A stretch of DNA of 31,824 nucleotides from CALCKU01 sp964534845 (GTDB lineage Bacteria > Pseudomonadota > Alphaproteobacteria > Caulobacterales > Maricaulaceae). The notes under the pieces are model-generated. The model saw only the letters and a list, made by a program, of their open reading frames with translations, searched no databases and was not told where the DNA came from. Shown piece after piece: positions 23,351 to 31,824 of this stretch. Location: NCBI GenBank assembly GCA_964534845.1, contig CAZHPV010000026.1, positions 1 through 31,824 of the forward strand, written 5' to 3'. The position numbers were made by a program, and so were the translations under genes. Numbering within the stretch: position 1 is the first letter of the stretch; every line of letters starts with the position of its first letter.

Positions 23351-25000
23351 ATGACACAGACAACTCCCTATAATGCGCCCCAAATACAAACTGGAGCCAC
23401 CGCGTTACCCCGCCCTGTACCCCATCCGGCTGCGGGCGGACAAAATGGCGTGGTGCCAGCACCGGGTCAGGCCATGTCAGCCCCTCGCAATATACCAACG
23501 CCTGGACAAGCTGTTCCGGTTCCGCAAATGCCAGTGCCGCAAATGCCAGCACCACAAATGCAGCCGCAATATATGCCTCCGCAAGCCACGCCCGCACAGC
23601 CTGCTCAAATACCGAATCCGGCTGTGCCGCAAAGCCAGCTTAGTTCACCGATCCCGGTCGCTTCTATGGCGACAGAGGTTTCCATTGAAGAGCGATCTCG
23701 AGAGGGCGGAGAGAAAGCGCTTCCGCAAATATCAATTCATGCATTTTGTGACCGGAGCGAGACAGCCAATACTATAAATCAAACCAACCGTGATTGGCGT
23801 ATGAAGCGCACCAATGTTAAAATCTACATGGGTGGATTGCAGGCTGCGATTGAATATTACCGCAAAGAAAATACCCCAAATTTAATTTTGATTGAATCCG
23901 GTATGCGTGGTCCCGAACTCTTTGGGCAATTAGAAGATCTGGCTTCCGTATGTGATGCGGGCACCAAAGTTGTGATGATTGGTGCCGCCAATGATATCAA
24001 GCTATATCGCCAGCTTATCGAAAAGGGCATAAGTGAATATCTGGTTCCGCCTTTTCACCCTCTAAACCTTATTCGCGCCCTTAGCGATTTATATATCGAT
24101 CCAGACCAGCCTTTTATCGGCCGGACTGCAGCCTTTTTCGGGGCGAAGGGCGGTGTTGGGTCATCCACCTTGGCACATAATGTGGCGTGGTGTATGTCAG
24201 AAATTGTTGGACAAGATACAGCTTTGGTCGATCTTGATGCCTCTTGGGGTACGACGGGACTGGATTTCGCTTATGATGCAAGCCAGGGGTTAGAGGAAGC
24301 TTTAGCAGAACCTGACCGTTTAGATGAAACCTTGCTGGACCGCATAATGATCCGCCATACGCCCAAGCTCTCAATGTTACCAACGGCGAGTTCGCTCGAC
24401 TCGGCTCCGGTCGAATCTACGGAAGCCTATGAGGCCGTTGTGGATGCTGTTAGAAGTATAAGTCCAATGTCAATTCTGGATTTACCACATTTCTGGTCGG
24501 ACTGGACGAGTAAGATATTAAGCAGCGCGGATGATGTCGTTATCACAGCCACACCGGATTTGGCTTGCCTGAGAAATGCCAAGAACCTGTTGGATTATTT
24601 GAAATCACAAAGACCCAATGATTCAGACCCGATCTTAATTTTAAATAAGACGGGCATGACGAAAAATCTGGAAATTTCTGTCAAGGAATTTGCCGCGACA
24701 TTAGGGACAGAACCGGCGGTTGTTATTGGTTTTGAACCTGAATTATTTACCGAAGCCTCAAATGAAGGTAAAATGCTCGCAGATATGAAGGCGGGTCAAC
24801 AGACTGTTGCCGGCTTGAATTATCTTTCTGAACGATTGAAAACAGGAAGTTTTCCGATCACCCCGAAAGCGGGCGTTCTGGATAAAAAGGGACGCTCCTT
24901 ATTTAGCAAAAAAAGCGCGGCTCCGCAGGAGATGAATGCGCCCGAAGCGGACACTCCAGCGAAAAAGTCTATTTTTTCTAAATTGAAAAAAGGAAAATAG
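23351..25000 (+). CDS. cpaE: Pilus assembly/localisation ATPase CpaE (TadZ-type, ParA/MinD fold)
   Basis: CpaE positions the Tad machine at the cell pole. The 549-residue protein has three parts. Residues 1 to about 110 are low-complexity and rich in Pro, Gln and Ala (VPQMPVPQMPAPQMQPQYMP), which may be a flexible tether. Residues about 125-250 look like an atypical receiver domain (ISIHAFCDRSETANTI, TKVVMIGAANDIKLYRQLIEKG). The rest is a MinD-like ATPase with deviant Walker A AKGGVGSSTLAHN (Lys266) and TALVDLDASWGTTGLDF. The basic C-terminus (KKSIFSKLKKGK) could touch membrane or DNA. I chose the ATG at 23351, because TAAGGGTGA upstream is a near-ideal ribosome site; a GTG at 23339 would lie inside it. 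Confidence 0.92.
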   Translation: MTQTTPYNAPQIQTGATALPRPVPHPAAGGQNGVVPAPGQAMSAPRNIPTPGQAVPVPQMPVPQMPAPQMQPQYMPPQATPAQPAQIPNPAVPQSQLSSPIPVASMATEVSIEERSREGGEKALPQISIHAFCDRSETANTINQTNRDWRMKRTNVKIYMGGLQAAIEYYRKENTPNLILIESGMRGPELFGQLEDLASVCDAGTKVVMIGAANDIKLYRQLIEKGISEYLVPPFHPLNLIRALSDLYIDPDQPFIGRTAAFFGAKGGVGSSTLAHNVAWCMSEIVGQDTALVDLDASWGTTGLDFAYDASQGLEEALAEPDRLDETLLDRIMIRHTPKLSMLPTASSLDSAPVESTEAYEAVVDAVRSISPMSILDLPHFWSDWTSKILSSADDVVITATPDLACLRNAKNLLDYLKSQRPNDSDPILILNKTGMTKNLEISVKEFAATLGTEPAVVIGFEPELFTEASNEGKMLADMKAGQQTVAGLNYLSERLKTGSFPITPKAGVLDKKGRSLFSKKSAAPQEMNAPEADTPAKKSIFSKLKKGK

Positions 25001-25006
25001 AGCGCT

Positions 25007-26416
25007 ATGTTCGGAAAAAGAAGCGATGCCAGTGCGGCTTTAAAAGCTCCAGCTCCCAAAGTCGAGACTCCAAAACCCCAAGCGGTCGCCTCAGCGCCTG
25101 TTGCAAATAATGCGCCCCAGCGCCAATCGCGCGGTGAACCTTCAGAGGAATATTACGAAACTAAGGCGACTATTTTTAACGCCTTATTTGAGACGATTGA
25201 TGTGTCGGCCTTGGCGGGTATGCAGCCTGAAAAAGCGCGTGAAGAAATCCGGACGATTGTCGACGAAATTATAGCTATTCGAAATGTCAGACTATCTGTT
25301 GCCGAGCAAAACCAGCTCATCACAGAAATCTGTGATGACATTCTGGGTTATGGCCCGCTTGAGCCATTATTGGCTCGGGATGATATTGCGGACATCATGG
25401 TCAATGGTGCAAAACATGTTTTCATTGAAACCAATGGTAAAATGCAAAAGACCAATATTCGGTTCCGTGACAATCAGCAATTGATGAATATTTGTCAGCG
25501 TATCGTGTCCCAAGTGGGCCGCCGTGTTGATGAGGCTAGCCCGATTTGTGATGCGCGCTTGCTTGATGGCTCTCGGGTGAACGTTATCGGCCCGCCTCTC
25601 TCGATTGACGGCCCCGCGCTCACCATTCGTAAGTTTAAAAAGGATAAGCTCACCCTTAATGATTTGGTGAACTTCAAATCAATCTCTCCGGCGGGCGCCA
25701 AAGTGTTGGAGATAATCGGAGCGTGTCAGTGTAATGTTGTTATTTCCGGCGGTACGGGTTCTGGAAAAACCACATTGTTGAATTGTTTGACGGGTTTTAT
25801 CCATCCTGATGAACGGATTATTACCTGTGAAGATGCTGCGGAATTACAATTACAACAGCCGCATGTTGTCCGTTTGGAAACACGCCCGCCTAACCTTGAA
25901 GGCAAGGGTAAAATCACAATGGCGGATCTTGTTAAAAACTGTCTGCGTATGCGTCCAGAACGTATTATTGTGGGTGAGGTGCGTGGCCCTGAAGCCTTCG
26001 ATCTTTTGCAGGCCATGAATACAGGCCATGACGGTTCAATGGGAACATTGCATGCCAACTCACCGCGAGAAGCCCTTTCCCGATTAGAGTCCATGATTAC
26101 AATGGGCGGATTTAGCCTGCCGGCAAAGACAATCCGTGAAATGATTACAGGGTCTGTCGACGTGATTGTTCAGGCGGCTAGATTACGGGATGGCTCGCGC
26201 CGGATAACAAAGATAACTGAAGTGCTGGGTATGGAAGGCGATGTCATCGTTACGCAGGATTTGATTGTTTATGATATGGACGGCGAAGATGCTCAAGGTA
26301 ATATTATCGGGGAGCATAAATCCACAGGTATTGCCCGTCCGGCCTTTTGGGATCGCGCACGCTATTTCAATCTTGAAAAAGAACTTGCTGAAGCGCTTGA
26401 CGCTGCGGGAAGTTAA
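25007..26416 (+). CDS. cpaF: Tad pilus assembly ATPase CpaF/TadA
   Basis: CpaF is the secretion ATPase that powers extension, and in Caulobacter also retraction, of the Tad pilus. The 469-residue protein has a variable Ala/Pro-rich N-terminus, a conserved helical region (LGYGPLEPLLARDDIADIMVNG), and the type II/IV secretion ATPase core. Walker A GGTGSGKTTLL is at residues 248-258, the Asp box is EDAAELQLQQPHVVRLETRP, Walker B is RMRPERIIVGEVRGPEAFD, and the His box is TGHDGSMGTLHANSPREAL. All catalytic elements are present. It begins six bases after cpaE and four bases before tadB, inside a tight operon. Confidence 0.96.
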   Translation: MFGKRSDASAALKAPAPKVETPKPQAVASAPVANNAPQRQSRGEPSEEYYETKATIFNALFETIDVSALAGMQPEKAREEIRTIVDEIIAIRNVRLSVAEQNQLITEICDDILGYGPLEPLLARDDIADIMVNGAKHVFIETNGKMQKTNIRFRDNQQLMNICQRIVSQVGRRVDEASPICDARLLDGSRVNVIGPPLSIDGPALTIRKFKKDKLTLNDLVNFKSISPAGAKVLEIIGACQCNVVISGGTGSGKTTLLNCLTGFIHPDERIITCEDAAELQLQQPHVVRLETRPPNLEGKGKITMADLVKNCLRMRPERIIVGEVRGPEAFDLLQAMNTGHDGSMGTLHANSPREALSRLESMITMGGFSLPAKTIREMITGSVDVIVQAARLRDGSRRITKITEVLGMEGDVIVTQDLIVYDMDGEDAQGNIIGEHKSTGIARPAFWDRARYFNLEKELAEALDAAGS

Positions 26417-26419
26417 CCC

Positions 26420-27409
26420 ATGGATCAGCAGACAATTATAGCCGGAGCCGCAGCGTTAGGTATTTTTTGTCTGGGCCTTATGTTTATGGGCGGTAGTAGC
26501 GGGTCTGCAAAAGCCTCGAAACGCGCAAAGTCTATTACCTCACGCGGCGAAGACAAAAAGGGCTTTTTTGCTTTAGTAAAAAATGAGGATAATAGCCTCA
26601 GACGCAAACAAATCGAAGATTCTCTTGGCGAAATTGAAGAGCGTCAGAAGAATAAGAAGAAGGCGAAAAAATCCCTTAAAAACAAAATTCTACAAGCAAA
26701 CTGGACTATGACTCCCCAAACCTTCATGACTGTCTCAGTGGTTATAGGGGTTGTCGCCGGTGCAATACCTTTTCTTTTACGGGTACCTATTCATTTTTGT
26801 GTGGGCATTGCCATCATTCTTGGATTTGGGTTGCCAAGATTTATTTTGGGTATGGCCATAGGACGGCGCCAGAAAAAATTCACGAATAACTTTGCCGACG
26901 CCATGGATATTATCGTTCGCGGTGTCAGAACGGGTCTGCCATTGGGAGACTGCCTTAAGATGATCGCTCACGAATCGCCCGAGCCTATTCGTTCGGAGTT
27001 CCGCCTCGTTGTAGAGGGTGAAAGTGTGGGTGTGCCCATAGAGGTATGTCTTGAACGTATGTATGAGCGTATCCCGCTCTCAGAAGTCAATTTCTTTGCG
27101 ACCGTGCTTAACATTCAAAAAACAACCGGGGGTAATTTGGGTGAAGCTTTAGCCAATCTCTCAAATGTTTTGCGTGGGCGGAAAATGTTACGTGAAAAAA
27201 TCAAGGCTCTTGCCGCCGAAGCCAAAGCCTCCGCTTATGTTATTGGGGCCTTGCCGATTATTGTGATGATTTTGATCACAATCGCGTCGCCCTCATATAT
27301 GGAAGAATTATATACGACGTCCACGGGGCAGCGTAACTTGATGATCGGGGCCGGTATGATGGTCGTTGGTACGCTCGTCATGAAGAAAATGATTAACTTC
27401 AAGTTCTAG
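26420..27409 (+). CDS. tadB: Tad pilus platform protein TadB (CpaG)
   Basis: TadB is an inner-membrane platform protein of the GspF/TadC superfamily that pairs with TadC to couple the CpaF ATPase to pilin insertion. The 329-residue protein has an N-terminal membrane helix (IIAGAAALGIFCLGLMFMGG), a long charged cytoplasmic stretch (RQKNKKKAKKSLKNK), two helices (TVSVVIGVVAGAIPFLL, FCVGIAIILGFGLPRFIL), then the conserved T2SSF core (FADAMDIIVRGVRTGLPLGDCL, ERIPLSEVNFFATVLNIQKTTGGNLGEAL) and C-terminal helices. Position and length are those of Caulobacter CpaG. Confidence 0.93.
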   Translation: MDQQTIIAGAAALGIFCLGLMFMGGSSGSAKASKRAKSITSRGEDKKGFFALVKNEDNSLRRKQIEDSLGEIEERQKNKKKAKKSLKNKILQANWTMTPQTFMTVSVVIGVVAGAIPFLLRVPIHFCVGIAIILGFGLPRFILGMAIGRRQKKFTNNFADAMDIIVRGVRTGLPLGDCLKMIAHESPEPIRSEFRLVVEGESVGVPIEVCLERMYERIPLSEVNFFATVLNIQKTTGGNLGEALANLSNVLRGRKMLREKIKALAAEAKASAYVIGALPIIVMILITIASPSYMEELYTTSTGQRNLMIGAGMMVVGTLVMKKMINFKF

Positions 27410-27418
27410 GAGAGGATT

Positions 27419-28387
27419 ATGACACCAGAAACTCTCGCACTTTTACAGACATTAGGTTCAGGCGTGATTGCCCTGCTCACTGTTGCAACCTTATACATGT
27501 TGGCAAGCCCTCTGCTTGAAGGTGATAAACTAAAAAAACGTATGGACTCGGTTGCCAATGCCCGTGAAACTATGCGTCAAACGCGGATGGAAAACCTTAA
27601 TAATGCCGGGCGAGATAATCTCAGACCTGAAGCAAAAGGTAATATCAAGCAATTGGTTGATAATCTTAGTCTTGAAAAACTTCTCGAGGCCTCAGGATTA
27701 CGCGATAAGTTGGCGCAAGCTGGTCTAAGAGGCCAGCGCCCGCTTTATATGTTCTATTTCTTTCGTCTGACACTCCCGATTGTCTTTGGTATCTTCGGCC
27801 TCATCTTCCTGATTGGTTTAAATACGCCGGAATGGGAGATGCTCCAACGCGTCGCGGGGACAATCGGCTTGGTTGCGTTTGGTTATTATTTGCCAGGAAT
27901 TTATATTGCTAATATTTCGAGCAAGCGCATTAAAGCGATTGTGCCTGTTTTCCCGGATGCTCTGGATTTGTTGTTGATCTGTGTTGAATCGGGTATGTCA
28001 ATCGAGCTGGCTTTTGCGCGCGTTGCAAAAGAAATGGCAGATAATTCTGTTGAGCTGGCCGAAGAGTTTTCACTGACTACGGCCGAATTGTCATATTTAC
28101 AAAGCCGGCGTCAGGCTTACGAAAATCTGGGTCGCCGAAACAATCATCCTGGTATTCGCGCCGTGGCAACCGCCTTGGTTCAGGCAGAGCGCTATGGTAC
28201 GCCTCTAGGCGATAGCTTGCGGACTATGGCAAACGAAAACCGTCAATTGCGGGTCACGCAGGCTGAAAAGAAAGCGGCTTCGCTTCCGGCTAAGTTGACA
28301 GTGCCGATGATCCTGTTTTTCCTACCGGTTCTCTTTATTGTTATTCTCACCCCAGCGGCTATGCGTTTGGGCGGCGCTTTCTCCTAG
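27419..28387 (+). CDS. tadC: Tad pilus platform protein TadC (CpaH)
   Basis: TadC is the second GspF-like inner-membrane platform protein. The 322-residue protein has an N-terminal membrane helix, a charged linker, helices at LPIVFGIFGLIFLIG and GLVAFGYYLPGIYIAN, then the family core (FPDALDLLLICVESGMSIELAF, NNHPGIRAVATALVQAERYGTPLGDSLRTMANENR) and the closing helix LPVLFIVILTPAAMRLGGAF. The ATG is preceded by a strong AGGAGAGG ribosome site. It is the last forward gene of the pilus operon; I see no clear hairpin terminator in the 133 bases before tadD. Confidence 0.93.
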   Translation: MTPETLALLQTLGSGVIALLTVATLYMLASPLLEGDKLKKRMDSVANARETMRQTRMENLNNAGRDNLRPEAKGNIKQLVDNLSLEKLLEASGLRDKLAQAGLRGQRPLYMFYFFRLTLPIVFGIFGLIFLIGLNTPEWEMLQRVAGTIGLVAFGYYLPGIYIANISSKRIKAIVPVFPDALDLLLICVESGMSIELAFARVAKEMADNSVELAEEFSLTTAELSYLQSRRQAYENLGRRNNHPGIRAVATALVQAERYGTPLGDSLRTMANENRQLRVTQAEKKAASLPAKLTVPMILFFLPVLFIVILTPAAMRLGGAFS

Positions 28388-28520
28388 GAAAACCAGACCT
28401 TACAAATAAAGCTATTAGCGTCCATTTGTCTGACAAGAGACGGGCTGGATAGGTTTGCAGTTTTTGTGATGAGCGGTTTGGCGCGCGGTTCACATTTTTC
28501 GACAGGTATTGCTTAGCGTC

Positions 28521-30002
28521 TTAGCGCTCTCTGGCGGGCCCGCGTCTTTGCGGGGCGGCGTTTTGCGGGGTGTAATTTCCACCAAATTGCGGAACGGGAT
28601 AGCCGCCCGGGGAGCTCTGCTGGGCCTGAATTTGTGCCTGATATTGGGCTTGTAATTGCGCCCGTGTGGGGGCTTGTTGATATTGAGCGCCGCTTGTGGG
28701 GGCGGTTTGCGGGGTGGCTTGGCCAGAGCGCCCGGGATAATAGGCCTTCGAAGCTTGCGCGGCGGTTCCGCCAAAGGCGCTTTTAGGCCCGACATTTGCT
28801 GCGATTTGATCAAGTGCGGATTTTTGTTTAGCCGTTGTTTGCCCCGATAAAGTTAAAGGGCTGACTGCGCGCTTACGTGTTTGATTTTGTGCAACCGCGC
28901 GTGCGGCATCACTGGCGGAACTAAAGGACTGCCCGTTTGAATTTTGCGTGGTAAATTGAGTGCCCAAGGCCTGACCAGATTGGGTTTGCGGGGAGAACGG
29001 GCTACGAGCCTGCGGCGGTGTCGAGCCGCGTAAATGGGGTTGTGTTTGAAAGCTATCTGTTCGTGTGCGCTGCGGGGCCCGTCTTAATGGTTGGCTTTGC
29101 GGGGCTCCATATGACCCCTGAGTACCAAATGTATTATTACCCCCGGATAATGCAGAGGTCTGGCTTCGATGTGCGGGCGGTGTATATGAAGGCTGTGTAT
29201 ATGACGGATTTTGTGTACGCGGCGGGGTGTAGTTTTCAACAGGCCCTAAACTTGCGCTACGCTGATTGGGTAGGAGCGACTGGGCTTCATCAGCTTTGCC
29301 TTGCAATTGTAAGACTATAGCCAGATTTTGACGTACGCTTTTTCCGGCCCCGGGAATATCAGCGGCACGGCGCAACCATCCTTCGGCAGTTCTCACATCT
29401 CCTGATAGGGCATAGCTTAAACCTATATTCGCCAGAATATTGGGATCATAGGGCGTGATTTGCAGGGCTTTTGCATAGTGTTTGCGTGCGAGTTCATAAT
29501 TTTCGGTTTGATCAAGTGCCGCCCCTTTTAAGGACCAAAGCCGCGCATAACCCGGCGTTGTCCGCAAGGCGGTATCAAGTGTGTCTAAGGCGTCTTCACC
29601 GCGTTCCGAAGCAATCAGGGCGGCGGCATATTCTGCGATAAGATAAGGGTCGCGTGGATAAAGCGCGCGGGTTTGTTGTGTGATTTCGATGGCTTGTACC
29701 GGATTGCCCATTTTCCTGACAGTGGCGGCAAGTTTAATCGCGGCCTCAAGATCGCCGGGGTTCAGATCATGTTCTCGAGACCAGAAGGCCGCCTGAGTTA
29801 ACAGGTCCTGCGTTTCAACATTGTCCCGAAACTCTCGGGTGGCGGGTTGATATTTTGAAGGTGTAAGGGTTTCGGCTAATTCCTGTTCTGAGGCCGAAAA
29901 TTTCGGAAGCGCGCATCCGCTTAATAAGACACTGGCGGTAAGCAGTACTGTTAAACCGCGGATGGATTGCTCTGTTGATCTAGAGAGGGTCAAAAGTGAC
30001 AT
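28521..30002 (-). CDS. tadD: TadD-like TPR lipoprotein with a long Gln/Pro/Ser-rich tail
   Basis: TadD is a tetratricopeptide lipoprotein needed for Tad secretin stability or targeting. The signal peptide ends in a lipobox LLSGC (Cys30). Residues about 85-250 hold TPR units (DLEAAIKLAATVRKMGNPVQA, PYLIAEYAAALIASERGEDAL, YARLWSLKGAALDQTENYELA, PNILANIGLSYALSGDVRTAE). From about residue 250 to the end (493) the protein is low-complexity, rich in Gln, Ser, Thr, Pro and Gly, with aromatic Tyr repeats such as QAQYQAQIQAQ. This tail roughly doubles the size of a normal TadD (about 250 residues). It faces tadC across 133 bases, so the pilus locus ends convergently. Confidence 0.86.
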   Translation of the reverse strand: MSLLTLSRSTEQSIRGLTVLLTASVLLSGCALPKFSASEQELAETLTPSKYQPATREFRDNVETQDLLTQAAFWSREHDLNPGDLEAAIKLAATVRKMGNPVQAIEITQQTRALYPRDPYLIAEYAAALIASERGEDALDTLDTALRTTPGYARLWSLKGAALDQTENYELARKHYAKALQITPYDPNILANIGLSYALSGDVRTAEGWLRRAADIPGAGKSVRQNLAIVLQLQGKADEAQSLLPNQRSASLGPVENYTPPRTQNPSYTQPSYTPPAHRSQTSALSGGNNTFGTQGSYGAPQSQPLRRAPQRTRTDSFQTQPHLRGSTPPQARSPFSPQTQSGQALGTQFTTQNSNGQSFSSASDAARAVAQNQTRKRAVSPLTLSGQTTAKQKSALDQIAANVGPKSAFGGTAAQASKAYYPGRSGQATPQTAPTSGAQYQQAPTRAQLQAQYQAQIQAQQSSPGGYPVPQFGGNYTPQNAAPQRRGPARER

Positions 30003-30081
30003 ATTGAGTAATCTCCCAGAGAGCGCAAAATATCTGCGGTTTGCGCAGTAAGACTTAGTTAATAATCGTAAATAATGAGAG

Positions 30082-30096
30082 TTAACGAAATCTTAC
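30082..30096. promoter_or_regulatory. Near-match CtrA box between tadD and the aminopeptidase
   Basis: TTAA-CGAAATC-TTAC, one base short of TTAA-N7-TTAA. On the reverse strand, the direction of tadD, it reads GTAA-N7-TTAAC, the same one-base deviation type as at the pilin promoter. It sits 80 bases upstream of tadD in a 226-base divergent gap that is otherwise AT-rich without recognisable elements. Confidence 0.4.
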
Positions 30097-30228
30097 GAAA
30101 TCGACTAAAACGGCCTTATTAGTGCGCTTTGAGCAGTTGCGCTGTTGGGTCTTGCGTTCTAGTCTGAGCGCTAGCTGGTACAAGTCTTTAAGTAGGGCGT
30201 ATGGTCCAGACCTATAAGAAAGAATGAT

Positions 30229-31638
30229 ATGCTGGATATATTTACTTCCAAAGACCAAACAGACCCCAAAGACTGCATTTCTATTTACGTTTGCCGGCCC
30301 GCTGACTGGGATGAAATCCGTGAGCTCTTGTCTGAAAGCCAGAAGACCTATGCTTTAGCGCGGGAGTTTGTAGGAGAGCAGGGCCAAAGTGTCAGCCTGC
30401 CTGATGCAGAGGGCCAAATTACGCACCACTTATACGGTGTCGGAAATGAAAAGGGTGATGTCCTCAATGCCGTACGTCTGGGCGGGCTATCGGCCACGTT
30501 AAATCACGGACACTATAAGCTCGCATATATTCCGGAGGATTGGGACGCCGCGCTTTGCGCAATTGGTTGGGGTTTGGGGTGTTATAAATTCAATCGTTAC
30601 CTCTCCTCTGAGAACAGTTTTCCGGTACTTTCTTTGGAAGAGGTGCACCGACCGCGTGAAGCCAGCGCTTTGGTCAAGGCCGTACATTTAGGGCGGGACT
30701 TGATTAATACACCGGCAGGAGATATGGGGCCCGACGCCCTTGGAAAAGCCACCCAAGAGTTGGCCCAGCAATACGGAGCCGATATTCGCGCTACAATTGG
30801 CGAGGCGCTGATGACTGAAAATCTGCCTATGATACATGCCGTGGGTCGGGCTGCGCATGAAGCCCCTAGACTAGTCGAATTTGAATGGGGCAATCCGGCT
30901 CATCCGCGCCTGGCCTTAATTGGCAAGGGCATTACATTTGATACGGGGGGTTTAAACATTAAAAGCGCCAGCGGGGCGCGGATAATGAAAAAAGATATGG
31001 GCGGGGCAGCTCATGCCTTATCTCTGGCTAGTATGATTATGGAAAATGATCTGCCGATCAGGTTACATGTACTAATAGCGATTGCCGAAAACGCTATTTC
31101 AGCCGGGGCCTATCGTCCGGGCGATATTTTAACCTCTCGTGAGGGCTTAACGGTAGAGATTGATAATACGGATGCTGAAGGACGTCTTGTAATGGCGGAC
31201 GCGCTCTCTAAAGCGGCCGAAGACGAACCGGTCTTAATGATGGATTTCGCGACATTAACGGGTGCTGCCCGCGTTGCGCTAGGTCCGACATTGCCTCCAT
31301 TTTTCTCCAATCGCGAAAAACCTGTTTCGTCAGTTTTAGCCCAAGCCCGGCGTCAATGCGACCCCGTCTGGCATATGCCGCTGTGGCAGCCCTATATCTC
31401 TATGCTCAGTTCACCGATTGCCGATATGAAAAATGCAGGGGGTGGTTTTGCCGGATCTGTGACAGCGGCTTTGTTTCTTGAAAAGTTTGTCAAAAATGTG
31501 CCGTGGATGCATTTTGATGTGTATGGATGGAACCCGTCTACTTTGCCCGGACATCCAAAAGGCGGGGATATGTTTGCCTTGCGGGCCTTATATCATTGGC
31601 TAAAGGCAGGTGGATTAAATTCCGATTTCACAGTTTAA
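30229..31638 (+). CDS. M17-family leucyl aminopeptidase
   Basis: This is a cytoplasmic two-metal peptidase that removes N-terminal residues from peptides. The C-terminal catalytic domain of the 469-residue protein has the full M17 set: GKGITFDTGGLNIKSASGAR, IMKKDMGGAAHALSLA (metal-binding Lys and Asp), the signature NTDAEGRLVMADAL with catalytic Arg, and DFATLTGAARVALG. The N-terminal domain is divergent, as usual in M17. It resembles alphaproteobacterial leucyl aminopeptidase-family proteins rather than PepA proper, so I give no symbol. The ATG at 30229 has only a weak AAGAAAG upstream. It is divergent from tadD, and a CtrA box overlaps its stop codon. Confidence 0.92.
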   Translation: MLDIFTSKDQTDPKDCISIYVCRPADWDEIRELLSESQKTYALAREFVGEQGQSVSLPDAEGQITHHLYGVGNEKGDVLNAVRLGGLSATLNHGHYKLAYIPEDWDAALCAIGWGLGCYKFNRYLSSENSFPVLSLEEVHRPREASALVKAVHLGRDLINTPAGDMGPDALGKATQELAQQYGADIRATIGEALMTENLPMIHAVGRAAHEAPRLVEFEWGNPAHPRLALIGKGITFDTGGLNIKSASGARIMKKDMGGAAHALSLASMIMENDLPIRLHVLIAIAENAISAGAYRPGDILTSREGLTVEIDNTDAEGRLVMADALSKAAEDEPVLMMDFATLTGAARVALGPTLPPFFSNREKPVSSVLAQARRQCDPVWHMPLWQPYISMLSSPIADMKNAGGGFAGSVTAALFLEKFVKNVPWMHFDVYGWNPSTLPGHPKGGDMFALRALYHWLKAGGLNSDFTV

Positions 31639-31649
31639 CAAAAGATTAA
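31635..31649. promoter_or_regulatory. CtrA box at the end of the aminopeptidase gene
   Basis: A perfect TTAA-N7-TTAA (TTAACAAAAGATTAA), with its first half overlapping the TAA stop. The TTAACAA...TTAAG form matches boxes at 11682 and 18378. It is placed to control a gene beyond the window. Two GAATC sequences (31722-31726 and 31737-31741), the GANTC methylation target of CcrM, lie 15 bases apart downstream. Confidence 0.6.
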
Positions 31650-31663
31650 GGAAAAGTTTCCTT
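31648..31663 (+). terminator. Weak AT-rich hairpin after the aminopeptidase
   Basis: AAGGAAA-AG-TTTCCTT is a perfect seven-bp inverted repeat with a short T-rich tail (TTTATT). It may end the aminopeptidase transcript, but the stem has only two G-C pairs. The rest of the window, to 31824, shows no gene. Confidence 0.35.
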
Positions 31664-31824
31664 TATTATGAGTCTGTTAGCAGGAATGTGTCTGAAAAAA
31701 TAACTTTGTCTCTTGACCAAAGAATCCTGCCTATGCGAATCCTTATCCATAGTGATTTGTTTTCGATCGGGATGCGTTAGGATAAATGTCCATATTTGAG
31801 AGATCATATAGATATAACAGGCTT

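Noticed and set aside
23521..23575. Tandem repeat resembling a small repeat array
   Set aside because: The repeating unit is in the cpaE frame and reads as a Pro-Gln-Met protein repeat; copies are few and imperfect, with no spacer structure.
28388..28520. Possible terminator between tadC and tadD
   Set aside because: Only a 5-bp repeat around TTGTCTGACAA is present, with no loop or T run, so I did not call one.
29018..29320. Open frame of 100 codons on the forward strand
   Set aside because: It lies wholly inside tadD on the opposite strand, where codon bias of the Gln/Pro-rich tail keeps other frames open; it has no ribosome site.
31669..31704. Eleven-codon frame ATG AGT CTG ... TAA after the aminopeptidase
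   Set aside because: It is too short and lacks a separate ribosome site; the upstream AAGG belongs to the hairpin at 31648-31663.

Overview
The window reads as a chromosomal segment of a Caulobacter-like alphaproteobacterium, probably a low-to-medium GC marine member of the Hyphomonadaceae/Maricaulales group (the lineage is inferred). Three things point there: the accD, folC, trxA and addA genes lie together; the Tad pilus locus has the Caulobacter order pilA-cpaABCDEF-tadB-tadC; and several gaps between genes carry perfect TTAA-N7-TTAA boxes, the binding pattern of the cell-cycle regulator CtrA. Nearly every base is assigned to a recognisable gene. I see no rRNA, tRNA, CRISPR array, insertion sequence or prophage.

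Bases 1-8560 hold addA and trxA (forward, with a terminator after trxA), a TonB-dependent siderophore receptor (reverse, with two Fur-like operators in its promoter), and the accD-folC pair (reverse). The receptor looks like an addition to an otherwise conserved block. Bases 8643-11426 hold a GMC oxidoreductase and a convergent GT4 glycosyltransferase.

Bases 11427-16145 form a deoxyribonucleotide module. Class Ia nrdA and nrdB are separated by a gene for an exported, probably outer-membrane protein. nrdA has a long 5' region with a perfect CtrA box, two NrdR boxes exactly 31 bp apart and a structured leader. nrdB has its own weaker pair of NrdR-like boxes with the same 31 bp spacing. Neither subunit shows an ATP-cone.

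Bases 16212-30002 hold a HCxxGKxRTG phosphatase and then the Tad/Flp pilus locus. Two TadE-like pseudopilins and a free-standing secretin-N-like protein are on the reverse strand. The Flp pilin, prepilin peptidase CpaA, CpaB, secretin CpaC, lipoprotein CpaD, CpaE, ATPase CpaF and platform proteins TadB/TadC run forward. The lipoprotein TadD faces them at the far end. The pilin has its own CtrA-like promoter, a hairpin-rich leader and a strong terminator, so it can be made in large excess over the assembly machinery. An M17 leucyl aminopeptidase and a further CtrA box close the window.

I did not find a convincing unknown multi-gene system. The observations most worth following up are regulatory: the recurring CtrA boxes and tandem NrdR boxes that would tie dNTP supply and piliation to the cell cycle, the structured leaders of nrdA and the pilin, and a 12-bp direct repeat in front of cpaB. 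Two protein-level oddities are the AccD zinc ribbon that has lost three of its four cysteines and the free-standing CpaC-N-like protein.
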